Shown here: one piece after another, positions 1 through 13,511 of the stretch
Layout: every line of letters begins with the position of its first letter
Position numbering within the stretch: position 1 is the stretch's first letter
NCBI RefSeq assembly: GCF_001653235.2
Contig: NC_035790.1
Location: forward strand, 2,108,001 to 2,172,000
Source of the DNA: Pochonia chlamydosporia 170
Lineage: Eukaryota; Ascomycota; Sordariomycetes; Hypocreales; Clavicipitaceae
Length of the DNA: 64,000 nucleotides
Reading direction: 5' to 3'
Position numbers and translations under genes: made by a program
Notes under the pieces: model-generated
Databases searched by the model: none
What the model saw: the letters and a program-made list of their open reading frames with translations, nothing else
Told to the model about the DNA's origin: nothing

Positions 1-425
1 TCATCAAGCTGGGAAGGGTGAATATGGCGCAGGATAAGGGAATGTTGGGTGATTGAGGGCCCGAAGTGGATAAAATACCTTCGTTGCAAATTAACGAGCA
101 AGCGAGAAGACGGGATTTGATTTAGTTGCTTTAAATAAATGAACTGCACACGCAGTGTTACTATATTTTTGGCCTTGACTACGGCTGTGTCGTCTATTAT
201 CTCATGAAAAATGACTTTGTCAATGCAATACTTATTATATGTTGAACTCCGCCGCCATATGCAAGAAAGGCAAAAAAGAACTTGCTCGTCGCAAAACAGA
301 TAAAAGGAAAAGCACTGCAGAGAAGAAAATAAACCCAAGAGCCTAGTTCCAGTACAACTTGTAATACCGTATCCAAAAGGCCATCGTGGACTGAATAAGC
401 GTTGGTCGGCACAAATGAATCGCGA
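1..425. other. 3' flank of the first gene, no gene seen
   Basis: This is AT-rich sequence downstream of the minus-strand gene that ends at 426. The open frames crossing it have no fungal protein character and overlap that gene antisense. It probably holds the 3' untranslated region of that gene; nothing else is supported. Confidence 0.6.
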
Positions 426-3400
426 TTAGAAAAATCGGCCCTTCTTCTTTGCGGCCGGCTTCTTCTTAGTAGTCTCGCCGAGGATATCGTCAAACGTAGC
501 TCCTGCTGTGGTGGCTGGCTTGGGTTGAGGAGCAGGGCTCGCTGATCGACCAGCCATACCAGCAAGATTGCCAGCAGACGCACTTCTAAGTCCCATATGG
601 CTGCTGGACGGCCGAGGTCCGATCGAGCTGCTTCGATTATGGGTTCCGAATACATTCGGAGGTTCCATTGGCACTGGTTCCAGGCCCATTGCGATACTCG
701 ATCGGGAGAATTGGCGATTTCGTTGAGCTGGAGATAGATTTCGAGGACGCAGCGCGGGTTGAGCACCACCAGGTGGTGGTGATGGGGTGCTGGGTCCTCC
801 AACAGGTGGCGCATTCAACGCAGGTTCATCCCCCGGGAAGATGGGTGCTGGCGGTTGCAATGGAGACATGGGAGGCTCTTCAGGTGGAGGAGCATCGGCC
901 CCGTCCAGTCCTTCCCATTGCTTTGCGGCAAGCCAGCAGTGACTCCGATGGTATGTGGCTTCGACGCTGAACATGACAGCATCTGCGGACAGCTCAACGA
1001 TACCACCACCGCCGGTGACTTCATACCACATTTTGCGAACTTGTCTGTCCTCGACCCATGGAAGATTGCCCATTGGGGGCTCACACAGGAAGTATTCGAC
1101 CCCTTCCGTATGCTTCACACCTGGGGCATCTACGACCAGCATGGGTAAAGACTGAAGCACCACATAAAGGAACAGCCAGTACCCAATGCGCTGGTCCACC
1201 AAATCCTGGGTAACCTTGCCCTTACCCTCCCGGATTTCGAACTCTTTGAACTGGTCCAGGAATGGCAGTTTGATGCGGTTTGTATCGTAGTTATACGCCT
1301 TATTTAAGATGAGGATCAGCTCGTGTTCCTTTATCTTCTTTTCCATTCGATTTTGATCCTTTTGAGACATGTTGTCGAACGTCTCGTGGATGGCTTTCAT
1401 GGAAGGGAGCTGTGGAAGATCAAACGGAATCGGCGGTAAGACTGGAGGCTTGGAGCGATCGAATTCGGAGAGAATGTTTCGAAGCGCTGATATCGTCATC
1501 TTACCCGGCTCCTCGGAAATAGCCGGGGTCTCATCCATAACTCGGGACGTTAAATTGTTCCGATCAACAAGTAGATCATACAGAGCACACATATCAGAAT
1601 ATAGCATTTTGAGGACGCGTCTGTTTAGGCCACTTTCAGCAAAGGGGTTCTTCTTGTTGCTAGCCTTGGGTGGCCAGTTTCCAAACGTCGACTTGTAGTA
1701 GCTGAGGAGGAATTGCCGCATTCTGCTGAAGGAGTTTCTCCATATTTTGAATCGAACTTGCTTCAGCTCGGGAATCGAGGTTGAGTTGGCGATGCCAGCG
1801 AAAAGCGATGGGAATTCAAACTGCTCCAAATGTTCGTTCACATTGTGTTGTCTGTTGATAAGGTCCAAGTGCGCCCGCTCTAATCGCTGACGAGTGAGGG
1901 GAGAGACCTGCTCAAACAGAGGTAGTCGCAAATCAATAATTGCGGAGTACTTGCCTGCAGCGTGAGCGAACGCCTCATTGTACAATTCAACACATCGCAT
2001 ACGCTCGCCTAGAATGAGTGCTTCAATAGTCTTCTCACGGCTGTGGCGGCAATCCGAAAGCCCTAGTTGCTCCAAGTAGAAGCCGAAGCTGAGCTCTACG
2101 GCCTCGCCAAAGGTGCTACCGTCTGGACTGGAAAATCCAAATTCTTGCAACAGACCAGCGAGTTCGAAAAATGCGTGGAACGTGGTAGGGTGCGTCTTGG
2201 TTGCAACCAGGGGTTGCCCTGTGAGGAATGCGAAGAGGTTTCTTATGGCAATCAATCGATCAAGCTCTGCTTGGGCTCCCTCTCCAGGCGCAGACAAGTG
2301 AGCGGAAGCTGTGGGTGGTGCAGCAGGAAGATAAAGCCGAAGGGCGTAAGGATCTTCACCAATGTGATGTCCAACTGGTGGCGACATGATACGATTGGCA
2401 TCAAATACGCTTAGGTTGTCACGCCCTCCGAAACTCGATATTCGGTCGTTTGCTGGTGCATTTTGCTCCGCATAGATGAGCTCGTTAAAGACGTATGAGG
2501 TACCAACAACAAACTCCGGAACCTTGAAAGACGGGCCGGAGCCGCTTGCTCGAGGATATAAAAATACGTAGACGTTTCCATTCTCATTCCACAGTTCAGG
2601 CACCTACGGGGAGGTTAGGAATATGCTCAAAGGGAGCGAAGTTTGGGATAAATAGTTTTGCTTGAAATACCTTTTCGCCATTTCTCAAAAATGAAGGATT
2701 ATATTCTGCATGGGTCTCTTCGGAGAGGACCCAGGCTTCGGATTTGGCACCACTGTTTGCTTCCGAGTTGGAACGAGATCGTCCTCCGCCTGGAAGCCAG
2801 CTTCGGCGCAATTTGCCCCTTGTTGGACTTTGGCTGCCATCGTGAGAAGAAGCAGAACGAGAATTTGGGGCTAGTGTCCCGGACCCGGAGGGAGCTAAAG
2901 ACGTCTGAGCAGAAATACTCCTGCGCCCCCTAGGCTCAGGAATAGGTGACGTTTGTTGGGGATGGACATTGCCTTGTTGAGGCTCAGATAATTTGGGTTG
3001 AAACAGAGAACTGCTTCGTGGTCGGGATTTACGGTTATCTTTTTGCAGCTTGGACTGTTTGGAAGTCTCGTTTTCACTGTCGGTGCCGCTAGTTCTGCGT
3101 GCTTCGGGCTGCTTCACGGGTTGTTGCTTCGTCAATGTTGCACGATGTATTTCTGGGGAAGGTGGAATCGGGGCTAGAATTTCCGGGGTTTGATGGGTAG
3201 AGAATGAGAATTCAAATTCGGGAATCTCTGGTGGTTCGGATTGCGGAATAGGAGGAACGCCTCGAATTTCGGCCCGGGGTGGTGAGTCTTGTAGATGAAA
3301 GGCAGCCATGTTGTTCTCCATCACTTCCAGGCTGGCGGGTTTGGTTCTTGGGCTGCTAGCTTCGTCGTCGGCTTCCGATGCAACGTAGGGCGGCGGCGGC

Positions 3401-3834
3401 GGCGGTGTCTGTGGCGGCGACATTTTGACAGCCAGGGGCTTCCGATGGATGGCTTGCGGGTGCGTATCTACAGCGTCAGGTGTGAGTACTGGAATAAGTG
3501 ACGATACACGGGCACCCCAAGTATGTGATTTCTGAAGTTGAAAATCTGGAGAAAGTTGCTCTGGCGAAGCTGATGTTGCTCGTCGTTCCACGGACGATTC
3601 AGTGGCGGTGGGCGATGAGGTTGTGGCTGTTGCTGGCTTGGGCTCTGTCAGGTCCCGGACCGCCACAGGTCTGCCCCTGGGTAGGTGTCGAGTTCCCTTG
3701 TGCCAGAGCGTTTTCCTATGGGATTTTTCGGAATCGTGGCTTGGATTGGAATTGGATCGGAAGGATGGAAAAGAGAGAGAAGAAGGGAGCATGGTTGCTC
3801 GAAAAGACTTACTAGTGGTCATACTGGGCAACAT
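426..3834 (-). CDS. DUF8004-like large fungal protein
   Basis: Two exons, 2671..3834 and 426..2603, are joined across a 67-nt intron (2604..2670, GTATTT...CCGTAG), giving 1113 residues. Residues 1-388 are low-complexity, Ser/Pro-rich and likely disordered, with a run of seven prolines near 140. The folded region begins at the exon junction (VPELWNENGNVYVF) and includes LIAIRNLFAFLTGQPLVATK near 505-525. I recognise this as the uncharacterised Pezizomycotina DUF8004 type, from memory only. The C-terminus is again Pro/Ser-rich and ends in a Lys-rich tail (KKKPAAKKKGRFF), which could be a nuclear signal. Start choice is open: ATG codons lie at 3834, 3822 and 3792. A GTAAGT just after the 3822 ATG, with a CCCATAG acceptor near 3717, could be a further in-frame intron removing a Ser-rich piece. 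No function can be given. Confidence 0.8.
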
Positions 3835-6800
3835 ATATGACCGTCCGGCCCGCGGGTAAGTCTGACATGCAGCAAGCTGAAATGAAGAGGAATCAGGAAG
3901 CTGTCAAGTCGCCAGCGGGCTGACGAGATCAGAAAAACCAGAACGACAAAGCCGGATGGGCTCGTCCAGCTTAACAGGTAAAACGTGGAGTTGATCGGCA
4001 GGTTTAACTGGGATTTTGGGTACTGGGAATTTCGCGTCAGACACGGAATGATTCGCCCTGCAACAATGCAACAAGCCGACACAACACAGCCCAGCATGGC
4101 GTGCGTGCCCAGGGACAGACACGGACGCAGATGTAGGGCCAAGCCAAAGGAGAGCAAAAGCAAAAAGCTGCCAGAAGCACACACATACCTCGTCGGGTCT
4201 GGTACCTTGGTGTACCTTCGTACCGGTGAGGTCTGGTGAGTGGATTATCTTGTGCCGGAACACGGCAGTACGGATAGAGCGGGGATTACGAATGAGCGTG
4301 TTACGCAAACTGCCACGCTTTCGTAAGGTACAAAACTGTAAATAAATGTACTGTACTATTGGTGGTACGTACGCAAAATATTAGACTCGAAGCTTTCGGA
4401 ATGACGGGTTGCGGCGTTACGGGTACGGGGGCGATGGAGAAGGTCGTTAAGGGTCAAGGGACCAAAGTCTGAGCAATCAAGCCAAGCACAGCAGAGCCGA
4501 GTAGAGCAGCCAGCAAAGCAAAGCAAAGCAAGCAAGACCAAGACCAAAGACCAAGATGGCCACGACCAAGAGGGCCCTTGTGGTCTGGTGGAGACTTTCA
4601 AACTTGGCCGATGACGTTTGGGCAACGAAAGGGGCTATTGAGGGAGAGTTTGGAATGTCTCATCCTAATCACTGACCACAAGTAGGGCGACCGTGACGCC
4701 CGCTCGACTCGAAAGGTTGATTGATGGTCTCCAAGGACAAACTCGAGCGAATGGGAGGATGAGTTCAATGTTCCAGACGGGCCAAAGTGCAGGTGGCTTT
4801 TTGTGGTTTGCAAAGGTCAACTGGTGTCTGCGTGCGTGCAGGCGATGCAGGAGAAGGCTCAAGCTGTGATGCCAAGTTGTGTGACTAACTGAACACAGGG
4901 AACAAAAACATAAAAAAGAATCAAAATTTTTTTGCCAAGAGTCATTAAGATGACATCTAATGTTGGAGTCAAGGAGCCAAGCTTCAAGAGCCAAGCAAGA
5001 TGTGCATAAACCAAGTTGAATGATGAATGCCTGGTTGGGTACTTTATGGATTACTCTTGAGGCAAAAGCAATGCAGACTGTTCTGGTCATGGCACACAGG
5101 CAGGACAGTGTACACCCAGGTATACACCCTGGTATTGACGTACCAGCTGATGCTCCCAAGTCAAGTCCCTGCTTCCCGCCCCATTGAATCTCACTCAATA
5201 TGCAGTGGCTAATATTTTAGAGATGTGGGACGCTGGGTGTCCTGCAAGGTCCTGTCAAGTAAAGTTATGTGCATGCAGATGGATGCTGTATTCTAATAAT
5301 AATGACATGTGAGCCGTCTGTGTTACCATTCGAGTCATTTTGTTGGGCGAGCAGGTCTCATGAACTTGGTCTGGAACACACACACAACCTCCAGAATGAA
5401 CAGCAAAGCATTTGTTGCACAAGGTGGAAAGCACAGGGTACATAGAGTACATGCATGTACAGCCACTGACCATCGCAGAAAGCACTTGACCTGTTGACTT
5501 GAGCAGTTTATTTTAGTATGATGTGAGTGCCAGCGGGTAACGGCAGCTTCGCTCCTGCCTCGTCTTGGATGACCAGAAGTTGTTAAGGTGAATGAAGGAA
5601 CCTTAGAAGGAAGGCAAAGTCAGGAACCGGCCATTTTGGTTGCATTCGCCCAGACCAAGTTTTTACGATTTCTTTTTCGCCACTTCGTTTCCTTTTTGTG
5701 CATCAATTTTCAGGTTACAGAGCACTGGGTGCCAGTATCGACCATCCAGACAAGGAAGGGTCTCACTCAGTAGTCGGTTTTCGGCAATGATAGACACCAC
5801 TGCCAGGGACCGGCTCAATACGAACACATTGCATCACCTGAGGGTCATAGGCGCAATGAATGCAACATTGAACGCACTGAGGCAAAGAACAATGCAGACA
5901 AACGAGGAGCAGTGACTGGGCGTCGAGTCTTGTCACACCATCATCTTGCTAACTTGGCGTGCTAATTCAGGACGATTCCGATGGAGCACAGTTCATGGAG
6001 AGTCCATGAGTTTGCGTGCCATGGTTTTGGGCTCCGCAGGTGCGCCATTGAGACAGTCGCCGCTTTGGAGCCGTTCAGCATCTGCCACCTTTCAGCCTCA
6101 CTTCTCCCATCATTGATGCGTCGTCGTCAGATCCATCCGTTAAGGGGTCCTACCCATCATCCATGCACGTCGAAGCGACGCATATGCGCTAAGAACTTGC
6201 GTCCACGGTGTATCTGCGAATCCAGAATGCTTGGGGCCAAAGAAAGAACAAGACAGAAAATTACCCAGATCAAACAACACCAACCAACGGTCTGACTTTG
6301 TCGCTCAGAATCCAAGCATGTCGGCATACCAACATTGTATGAGCAATGTGGATCGGGCTCAGCCATCAAACGTGGCCTGCCCCACCAACTACCCAGGAAC
6401 ACACCGAAAGCGCCTCAAGCATTCTCAGCAGAGCACCAGACGTTTCCCACTCGAATCTGAAAGTCGACAGTCTGAATAGCTTTGAGAAACTCCCTCCAAG
6501 CTATTTTCTCACATAACGCCGTTTCACAATCTCACCTCGACTTTGACGTTGCACGTTGAGATATATCAGTCCTATTTAGCTTCGCCACCTTACATCATCC
6601 TCCCAGTTCTGAAAATACAATGCCCACTGTCGGGTCTTGGCTTGTTTTTCTACGGATGAAGGGCACTCCTGGGTCCACTATCGACGGAGGCTGAGCACTT
6701 GTCGCGTTGTTGATCTCGACGGACTCATCTGACATCAATTTACTCCATACAAACTGTTGATTAGGAGCCAAGCCACTTCTTCCTCATCAAGCGGGTACAG

Positions 6801-9321
6801 GCAACAGAGTACAAGGAAAACACGTACTGAACAGGCAAGCTCCCCTCTAAACTTGGGCCGGTGGTTCCGCTAGTCCCGTCTACATCTTTTTTTGGCAAAA
6901 GTGAGGTGTCCCGAAAGAGCGCTTCTATTTTCGCGCTCCCAATGAAGTCTTAAACAATGGCGTTGGCCGGGCATTTTGGCTTTTGTTGCCTGGCCATGAT
7001 ATGGCTGCAAGAGGCCAGATGGGAACGCGGTCCACGCTTGGGTCTCTCAACATGAAGCCAAGAACACATGGTTCACAACTGTCAATCATCGGAGACTTCC
7101 CGATCGCCCATCCCACATTCCAATCATTCTGCGACAAAGGGTTTATGTCGGATCTTTCCAGGCACGGTAGGTTTCTGAGCGTCTGAAAGGCACAGGAAGC
7201 GAAACGGAGAACCAATTACACTACACACCACCTCACAACGGGTGTGCCAACGTTTCGCGGGCGTGAACTCTAAACATGTTTTTGGCAAGCTTCCAGAACT
7301 CCGGAGTCGAGGCACCCAACATACACCTTCGGCCACGTGATACCAAGTTGCCTAATTGGGTCGGCGTGTCGCAAGCGATGCTCATGCACGAAATATCTAG
7401 GGTGGACGGCAAAAGCAATACCACTCCGCACCTTGGAAATAAATAAACACGACACCCGTATCAACAAGGCCCGAGGCTATCTGGCAAATTGAATTTGTTT
7501 TGGCGCGGATTGCAGCCGCAGCCAGCGTAGACTATCCATCCGTAACAGGGGCCTAGCTGACCCCATTGTCAAGGCCGGGGGAGTCGATGGCTTGATAGGT
7601 CATTTATCCAGACATTGAAATTGCCCAGAATTTGCTGTATTAGTGTAAATTCTGGAGCTTATTGATGAATAACCCTCCATCATTGCACTCCATCTGCCAG
7701 AATAGCCTAGGCAGTGTCCTGTTCCTGTTGAGGCACGGGTCCCTTGTAGTAAAAGCCATCCCAGCCAAATTCCCAAGCCCACCTCGTAAATTAGCCCTGG
7801 AGTCTAGGACTATTCATGACACTGGACCGCGGATCTCCGTCACCGGCACTTGCTTCATCCAGAATCACATCCCTAGCAGCCCAATTTCTCTACAGGCCTC
7901 CCATCCCACATCTTATCCCCAAGATCGTGGTACCGAGCACTCGGTTGCGCCAGATCTACCCTAGTCAAAATGACCATACAAATCAGCCCCGAAAACCAGG
8001 GACCAAAACAAAACCTTCAGTGACAAGTCCCCCAGGGTGTGGTTCAAAACAAGAAAAAAACGCCACTAGCTCAAGACCAACAAAATTTGCACATGTTATC
8101 AATACCAAGGGAACACACAAACCCGGTTCCATGCCATTTTTTTCACCAACGACCACCCCAGCTCTACTAGCCTCGAAAAGGATATAGTGCCTCAAACTAA
8201 AGTGTTTTTTTCTGGCAGCCTTTTGGTCCAACGCTTCGGGGTCCCGAATTTTGGGTTCCCTTTTTCTCTTGGGTGTTCGTTCGGCTCCTTTTGTGTCTCA
8301 GCCCACTTGGCTTGGGCGTACCCTGTTTAAACGCGATGTCACAGGGGTTCGAGACGGTTTGTTGATTCCGGGGTTTTCTTGGGTCTGCGTAGTGGTATAT
8401 GTTGCGAATGGTCCGCTTCCGTGGTGTTTATGTTTTCCTTTCCTTGTAGAAAAGTTTTGCTTGTTTTTCGCTTGGGCCATTTTCCTGGTTCGACACACTT
8501 TGTGTCTTATTACGCCGTGTTCAGTAGAGGTTGATGCTCTTGAACTGTTCATCGTCACTGGTGATTTGTTTGTTCAGAGAGTGTGACACTTGTTGTTCTT
8601 CACTTATTACTCCAATACGACCCAGCATTCGACTTTGCTCAAACCTCGACTCGTCGTCTTCCGAGCTGTCCACCTTACAATCGATAGCCTCTGCCTTTTC
8701 AGGCACAGCACCGACGTACATTGCCACCGTCAGAACCCCGTCCGACGACTCACAGCCTGATCATTACCTTGCCTCTTTCCTCTCTGCTTGTGCAGGTTCG
8801 ACCGAAAATTCAATATTGGAAGCACAACTCTCCAGAAAAGGTAAAAAAGCCTCAATCATTTTCCCACAATGGCCCTCGCAAAGCATTGCATTCTCCTCCC
8901 CAAACTCCCATGGAGTGCTCTTCAGGGTGTCACCTGACTGCACCAACGACGTTGAATCGACGGGTCCAGGCTGTCGTTGTCAAAATCGGTGAGGGACAAG
9001 GTTGTCATTGGTCCAAGGTGGTGGGCCGGATAGTCGGATTGACCAATCAAAGCCCTGATTCTCACCGAAAATGCGCAAGTGGTGATGGTGTAAGTCGATG
9101 GTCCACGACAGAGCCTCCTTGAACGCCAAATTATAATCTCTCTCTCTTGTGTCAGGCAGAGTTCCTGAACCGACAAATCTTACACAGAATAACCTGGGAT
9201 CAATTGGGCATCTTCACCTTATTGCCATCTGACAGGAACTTCCCCCCCCTTCGTGTTCAATTCGTCCTAGAAGCTAGCCAAGGTCCCACTGCATCTCGTG
9301 ACTTACACGGGGATATCAAAC
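3835..9321. other. gene-poor intergenic region
   Basis: About 5.5 kb lie between two divergently transcribed genes. All open frames here are short, mostly lack an ATG, and show no domain, signal peptide or splice-connected partner. The left part probably contains the promoter and leader of the DUF8004-like gene. The last 0.8 kb before 9322 is pyrimidine-rich with several upstream ATGs, as in the long leaders of fungal regulator genes. A simple repeat sits at 4513..4555. A non-coding RNA is possible but cannot be shown from sequence alone. Confidence 0.55.
4513..4555. repeat. short simple repeat (AAGCA)n then (GACCAA)n
   Basis: About four AAGCA-like units (4513..4535) are followed by three GACCAA-like units (4535..4555). 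It is non-coding and lies in the presumed upstream region of the minus-strand gene at 426..3834. It looks like ordinary replication slippage. Confidence 0.7.
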
Positions 9322-11511
9322 ATGGATGCAAGCACAAGCAGGGCGTATTCCCGAGTTGGGAAAGGAAACCCCCGTCTTTCCTCATCCCCGGTCGTGAAAG
9401 AGGTGCCTCTCGAAGAGATATTTGACTGGGACCTCTACTGCGAGTCCACCGGGGAGCTAGAACCTTCCCGCTTCCCCGGCTATCAGACCCCGGGGGATTT
9501 GTCCAAGCTCATAACCCAATTCACTCCCACATCTTTTGATCTTGATAACTTTGCCATCGATGACCTTCGAACAGAGTTTTACAGAATGAAAGCTCCGTTC
9601 CGGTCTGATGATGACACGGCCACCACTTCCGACTACTCGGGACACTCCCCCCCAGAGCTGATCCAAGGCGGAGGGAGCACTTCTCCTTCGGACCACTCTG
9701 GATCTGTCTTTCTCGATCACGCTGAAGAGCGTCCCCACCCTTCTGATGTTACCCTTCAAGAAGTCCAAGCCCAGGATGACGAGTGGACGTATCCCCAGAC
9801 TGACCTGGCCAAGGCTGTCCGTCGCGGATATCCATCTCATATCCACCTTCAGCAAGACTATGCTGGCCTCCAGACAAGCACGTCCGCTGGAACAAAGCGT
9901 CGACGCTCCAGCAAAGACGTCGAGAAGAGACCCAGACAGTTGGTCGACCCTGTACAGACGGCAGACGTCCGGAAGAGTGGGGCGTGTGTGCCATGCCGAG
10001 TAACCAAGACCAGGGTGAGACACTTATCATGTAACTCCACACGCAGAATCTCTTGAGCCTTGACTGACCACTCTTCTGCTTTAGTGTCATGACAGCGGCG
10101 TTTGTCCCACGTGCAGAAAGGCGTTCCCAAACCATTCTCATCTGGTATGCACTCGCATGACTCCTGCAATGGCCTGGCCAGTGATGGGCAAGGTTCCAGG
10201 TGCGTGATTCTTCCTTCTTGGGTAGTCCACCGAGTTTGACATCTGTTGACTAACATGACCACGTAGACTTCTGGTCCAGCGTTGCTGCAGAGGAGCAGTA
10301 TCTGTGCTCTGGGCCGCGATTTTACACCGGGAGCCCTAGAGATATTTCCATCTTCTTCAGCAAGGACACCACTTCGTCATCCTTGCATGCCACAGTTCAG
10401 GCTTACAGGTCCACCAACAACCACGACGAGGTTGGCAGCCCAAGGACGATTGCCTTCCCACGGGAGAAGGTACCAAGTCACCCGAAGCTGCAGCGATGGG
10501 TAGAAGACCAGATCAAGCGTGAGCATGGCCCACAATTCAGCCAGGTCTTGCAGAGCTTCTTGTTGGCCTACTCCGGAGAAGGTCTTAGAAAGCTCCCCAA
10601 GGTACGTGACGAATGATTCAGTTTTGTCGGCTTCAAGGTAGCTAATGTTCAGGCAGTATGATTTGGTCAGAAAAGTCCACAAGATGAACTGTTTCTTCAG
10701 AATCTGGAAGATGCCATCGTTTTGGTGCAGGGACCCATCTAAGAAGATCGTCATCCTTCCAGTTTCGGTCCAGGCTCAGCTGCGCAGCATTGCAAGGAAG
10801 GCACTGGACCTGTTGGAGTATGATGTCTTGAAGATGTTGGATGAATGCCTTAGCCAACAAGGCTCACCCAAGGCGGAGGAGAGAGTGGCTATCTGGGTGA
10901 GCATGTGGCAGCTTATGCTCATGTACCGTGAGCTCTTGGCGGCGTACAAGATCCATTTGAGCAACATGATGCAGGACCCAAGCTCGCCAGACGAATTCAG
11001 TGAGTGATTTTCCGTCAAGGGACATTGGGAGGGTTGGTTATTTGAAGCTAATCAACTTCAAAAAACAGTCAGCTCTCAGACACACCAGTATCAGCGCTTG
11101 ATTGACAACTTTTACCCTTTGCTTGCCATCTTTTACCATTACCAGTTTCGCACAAAGAAGAGCATCGAGCTTTCATTCGACTGGCTAGACGGTATCTCCT
11201 CTTCATATGTCCCACGGGAAGATAAAGACCTCATTCGGCGCCTCGGACATCAGTTGGTCGCGTCGAGAAAGGACTTGCGTAAGTGCCTCTCCCGGATCTA
11301 TGCTCCTTTGTCATTGAGCCACGCCACTAACAGTCTCATAGACAGCTATATCCAGTCCACAAAAGACATTGACCAAGTAGACAATATGCTCTGGACTTTC
11401 GTTGTGGAGCACGAAATCAAGAAGCTCAATGCGCGGAAGAGAAACACAAAGGGATCAACATCCAAATCAAAAAAGTCGCATCATTTTGATGATGAGTACG
11501 ACGACGAGTGA
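9322..11511 (+). CDS. Zn2Cys6-type (C6) transcription factor
   Basis: Six exons: 9322..10014, 10085..10199, 10267..10601, 10657..10999, 11069..11278 and 11342..11511. They give 621 residues with all phases consistent. The start is the first ATG of the long first exon; the same frame runs upstream only from a GTG. The binuclear cluster is built across intron 1 (ACVPCRVTKTR, then CHDSGVCPTC): cysteines are spaced x2, x6, x5, x2, then an unusually long x11 to the sixth. It sits near residue 225, after an acidic, Ser/Pro-rich N-terminus and a basic KRRRSSK stretch, instead of at the N-terminus. The C-terminal half is helical and ends in basic Lys/Arg stretches and an acidic DDEYDDE tail. The role is presumably nuclear DNA-binding regulation; no targets can be inferred. 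The last intron (63 nt) is in frame and open. Confidence 0.85.
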
Positions 11512-11625
11512 GAGATGGGAATTGGGCTTCTTCAACCAGCCCTCATATGACTGATGATGACGAAGAAGAAGATGATGATTCAAGGAGGGAATATGATGAT
11601 TAATGAAACTTTTGTCAGGGACGTA

Positions 11626-13511
11626 TCATGAGAAGGTGGAAAATTGAATGCTGGGTTTAAAATTTCCCTTGTCTCCTTTTGTCTTGGTGGTGCTTTTGAT
11701 TATACTAGCGAGCTCCTCAAAATTGACGCATTTCATGGTCTCGGCCGACAAGTTCAAAGTTAATTCCACCTTGCTTCTGTCTGATTTGGTTTTGGAAAGC
11801 GCAGTGTCAAGTCTGTTGGGGTAATTAGTATTGCGATACCAAATCACGGGAAGAACTCTGAGCCCTGGCAACGACTTACCGGACGACTGAAAGGAGCTGG
11901 CTGGGGTGTTCTGGCATCACTGGAAAGAGTGTTGCAAGAATGTTGGCCACCGCGCCAATATAGAGTGCCCAGAAAGTAGCATCTGGATGATGACTCTCAA
12001 CCACCCCCTTAAGCCCTCGCCATAGACTTTCGTCAGAAGGGCCAATATCGTTGCCCCATCTAGCACAAGTCGTCAACGCCAACAAGGCACGAGCAAGATG
12101 TGTAAGTCCGGGGCAGTCTAGGTCACGGACAACGGCGTGATGAAGAGCCCAAGAGCTATTACTACTTGAGCTGTGACCAAGGCGAGCCCAAATATGGCGA
12201 ATGAACAAGGCACCTAGCCCAGGGGTAAGAATAGTCGGAGTAGCACTGAATCCATCCTGAGACTTTGGTATGGACGCAGTCAACAAGTCCAAAATGGCAT
12301 CAAAGATTGGTTTTTCGACGTCGGTGACTTTTGCCAAAACTTCGAGGGGATTGCTTTCTCTGATTTCCTTGGGCATCTTCATAAGAAGAGCACCCTGCCT
12401 GTTGGAGCCACCGCAAAAGGTCACACGGCGGATGTTGGGCACGACGGCAAGGAAAGATTCGATAACGGTGGCAATAGCTGGAAACTGCTGACGTCGCCTT
12501 TTTGACATGCCATAGATCTTTCCATCATGACTTTCGTTGACTTGGCGCATTTTGGTTGGTTGCTTGAACTGAGAGCCGGGGACTGAATATGTATGGGTTG
12601 AGGGTATTGGGTAGGGTGAGATTGGGTCGTTGTGCATCAACATGCTTCCGTATCCGCGAAATCCACCACCACACATATACACATCGACAGATGCATCTTC
12701 TCCCCTATCATACGCTTGCTTGATGGCTTGGAGGGCTGGAAATCTCGAGCATAGGTTAGAATATATGCGTGTAATCCCGTCCTGCAGCGTGCTTATCTCT
12801 TTAGCCTGAATCTCAGCCCGTTGTTGTTCGAGGACTTTTGTGAGTTTTGCGGCGCCGTACGGAAGGCTCTCCCCGGCCATTGCTGCATTGATTTCGTAAT
12901 TGTCCTTGCTGGTATCAACCCACGTCATTTGTACGCTGCCACCGCCAAGGTCGAGGAACAATGCGCCATTGGGGACTGAAACCAGGCCGCTTCGTGATCC
13001 CATCACGGCACCAAAGAGGGTTTCGACAGCGGGATCGAGGATTTGCACGCCGAGACCATCGGTTGCTGCCGCAATAGCTTCGAGCATCTGACCTCCATTC
13101 GCGGCACGACGCATCGCTTCCGTAGCGAGTATCATGATATGTGACTGGGGCACACCATGCATGACAGCGACACGGCGGAATCCCGATAGGGCAGACGCAA
13201 CGGCCTCAATAGTTTCAGACGGGAATACTGGCCCACAGTCTGATGGTGTCAGAGCATCGAACAAAGATATTGCTGCTCGACTGGAGTAGAGGGGCTCCAG
13301 GAGCCTCGTGGTGGGAGGTTTTAGCGAGGTAACTGAAAACCGTATGCCATTGCTGCAACATTTCTTTAGAATAACTTCATTGCCGAGTGTCTAGATGGCA
13401 AGCAAACCTTCCCATGTCAATAATGGCGTAGAGGTGGTTGTCGTCGTCGGGATGCCATAGCGGGAGCTTATCGTGAAGTGTCTCCAAGGTTATGACGTCT
13501 GATGGAGGCAT
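11626..13511 (-). CDS. RTG2: Ppx/GppA-family protein, Rtg2-like retrograde regulator
   Basis: Three exons: 13408..13511, 11880..13352 and 11626..11812. Introns are 55 nt (GTTTGC...TGCAG) and 67 nt (GTAAGT...CAACAG, with an ATACTAAT branch point). The product is 587 residues, close to yeast Rtg2 as I recall it (588). The first intron splits the phosphate-1 loop, restoring IDMGSNGIRFS at residues 31-41. The second phosphate loop, FLDLGGGS, lies near 167-174. This is the ASKHA-fold exopolyphosphatase/guanosine-pentaphosphatase family. In yeast Rtg2 senses mitochondrial dysfunction, is a SLIK component and binds Mks1. Filamentous-fungal members may act as phosphatases, so the signalling role is inference. 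The third exon is assigned from the strong splice pair and phase match. Confidence 0.88.

Noticed and set aside
4665..5198. 177-residue Cys/His-rich minus frame
   Set aside because: It begins at TTG, not ATG, and has no regular cysteine spacing or signal peptide.
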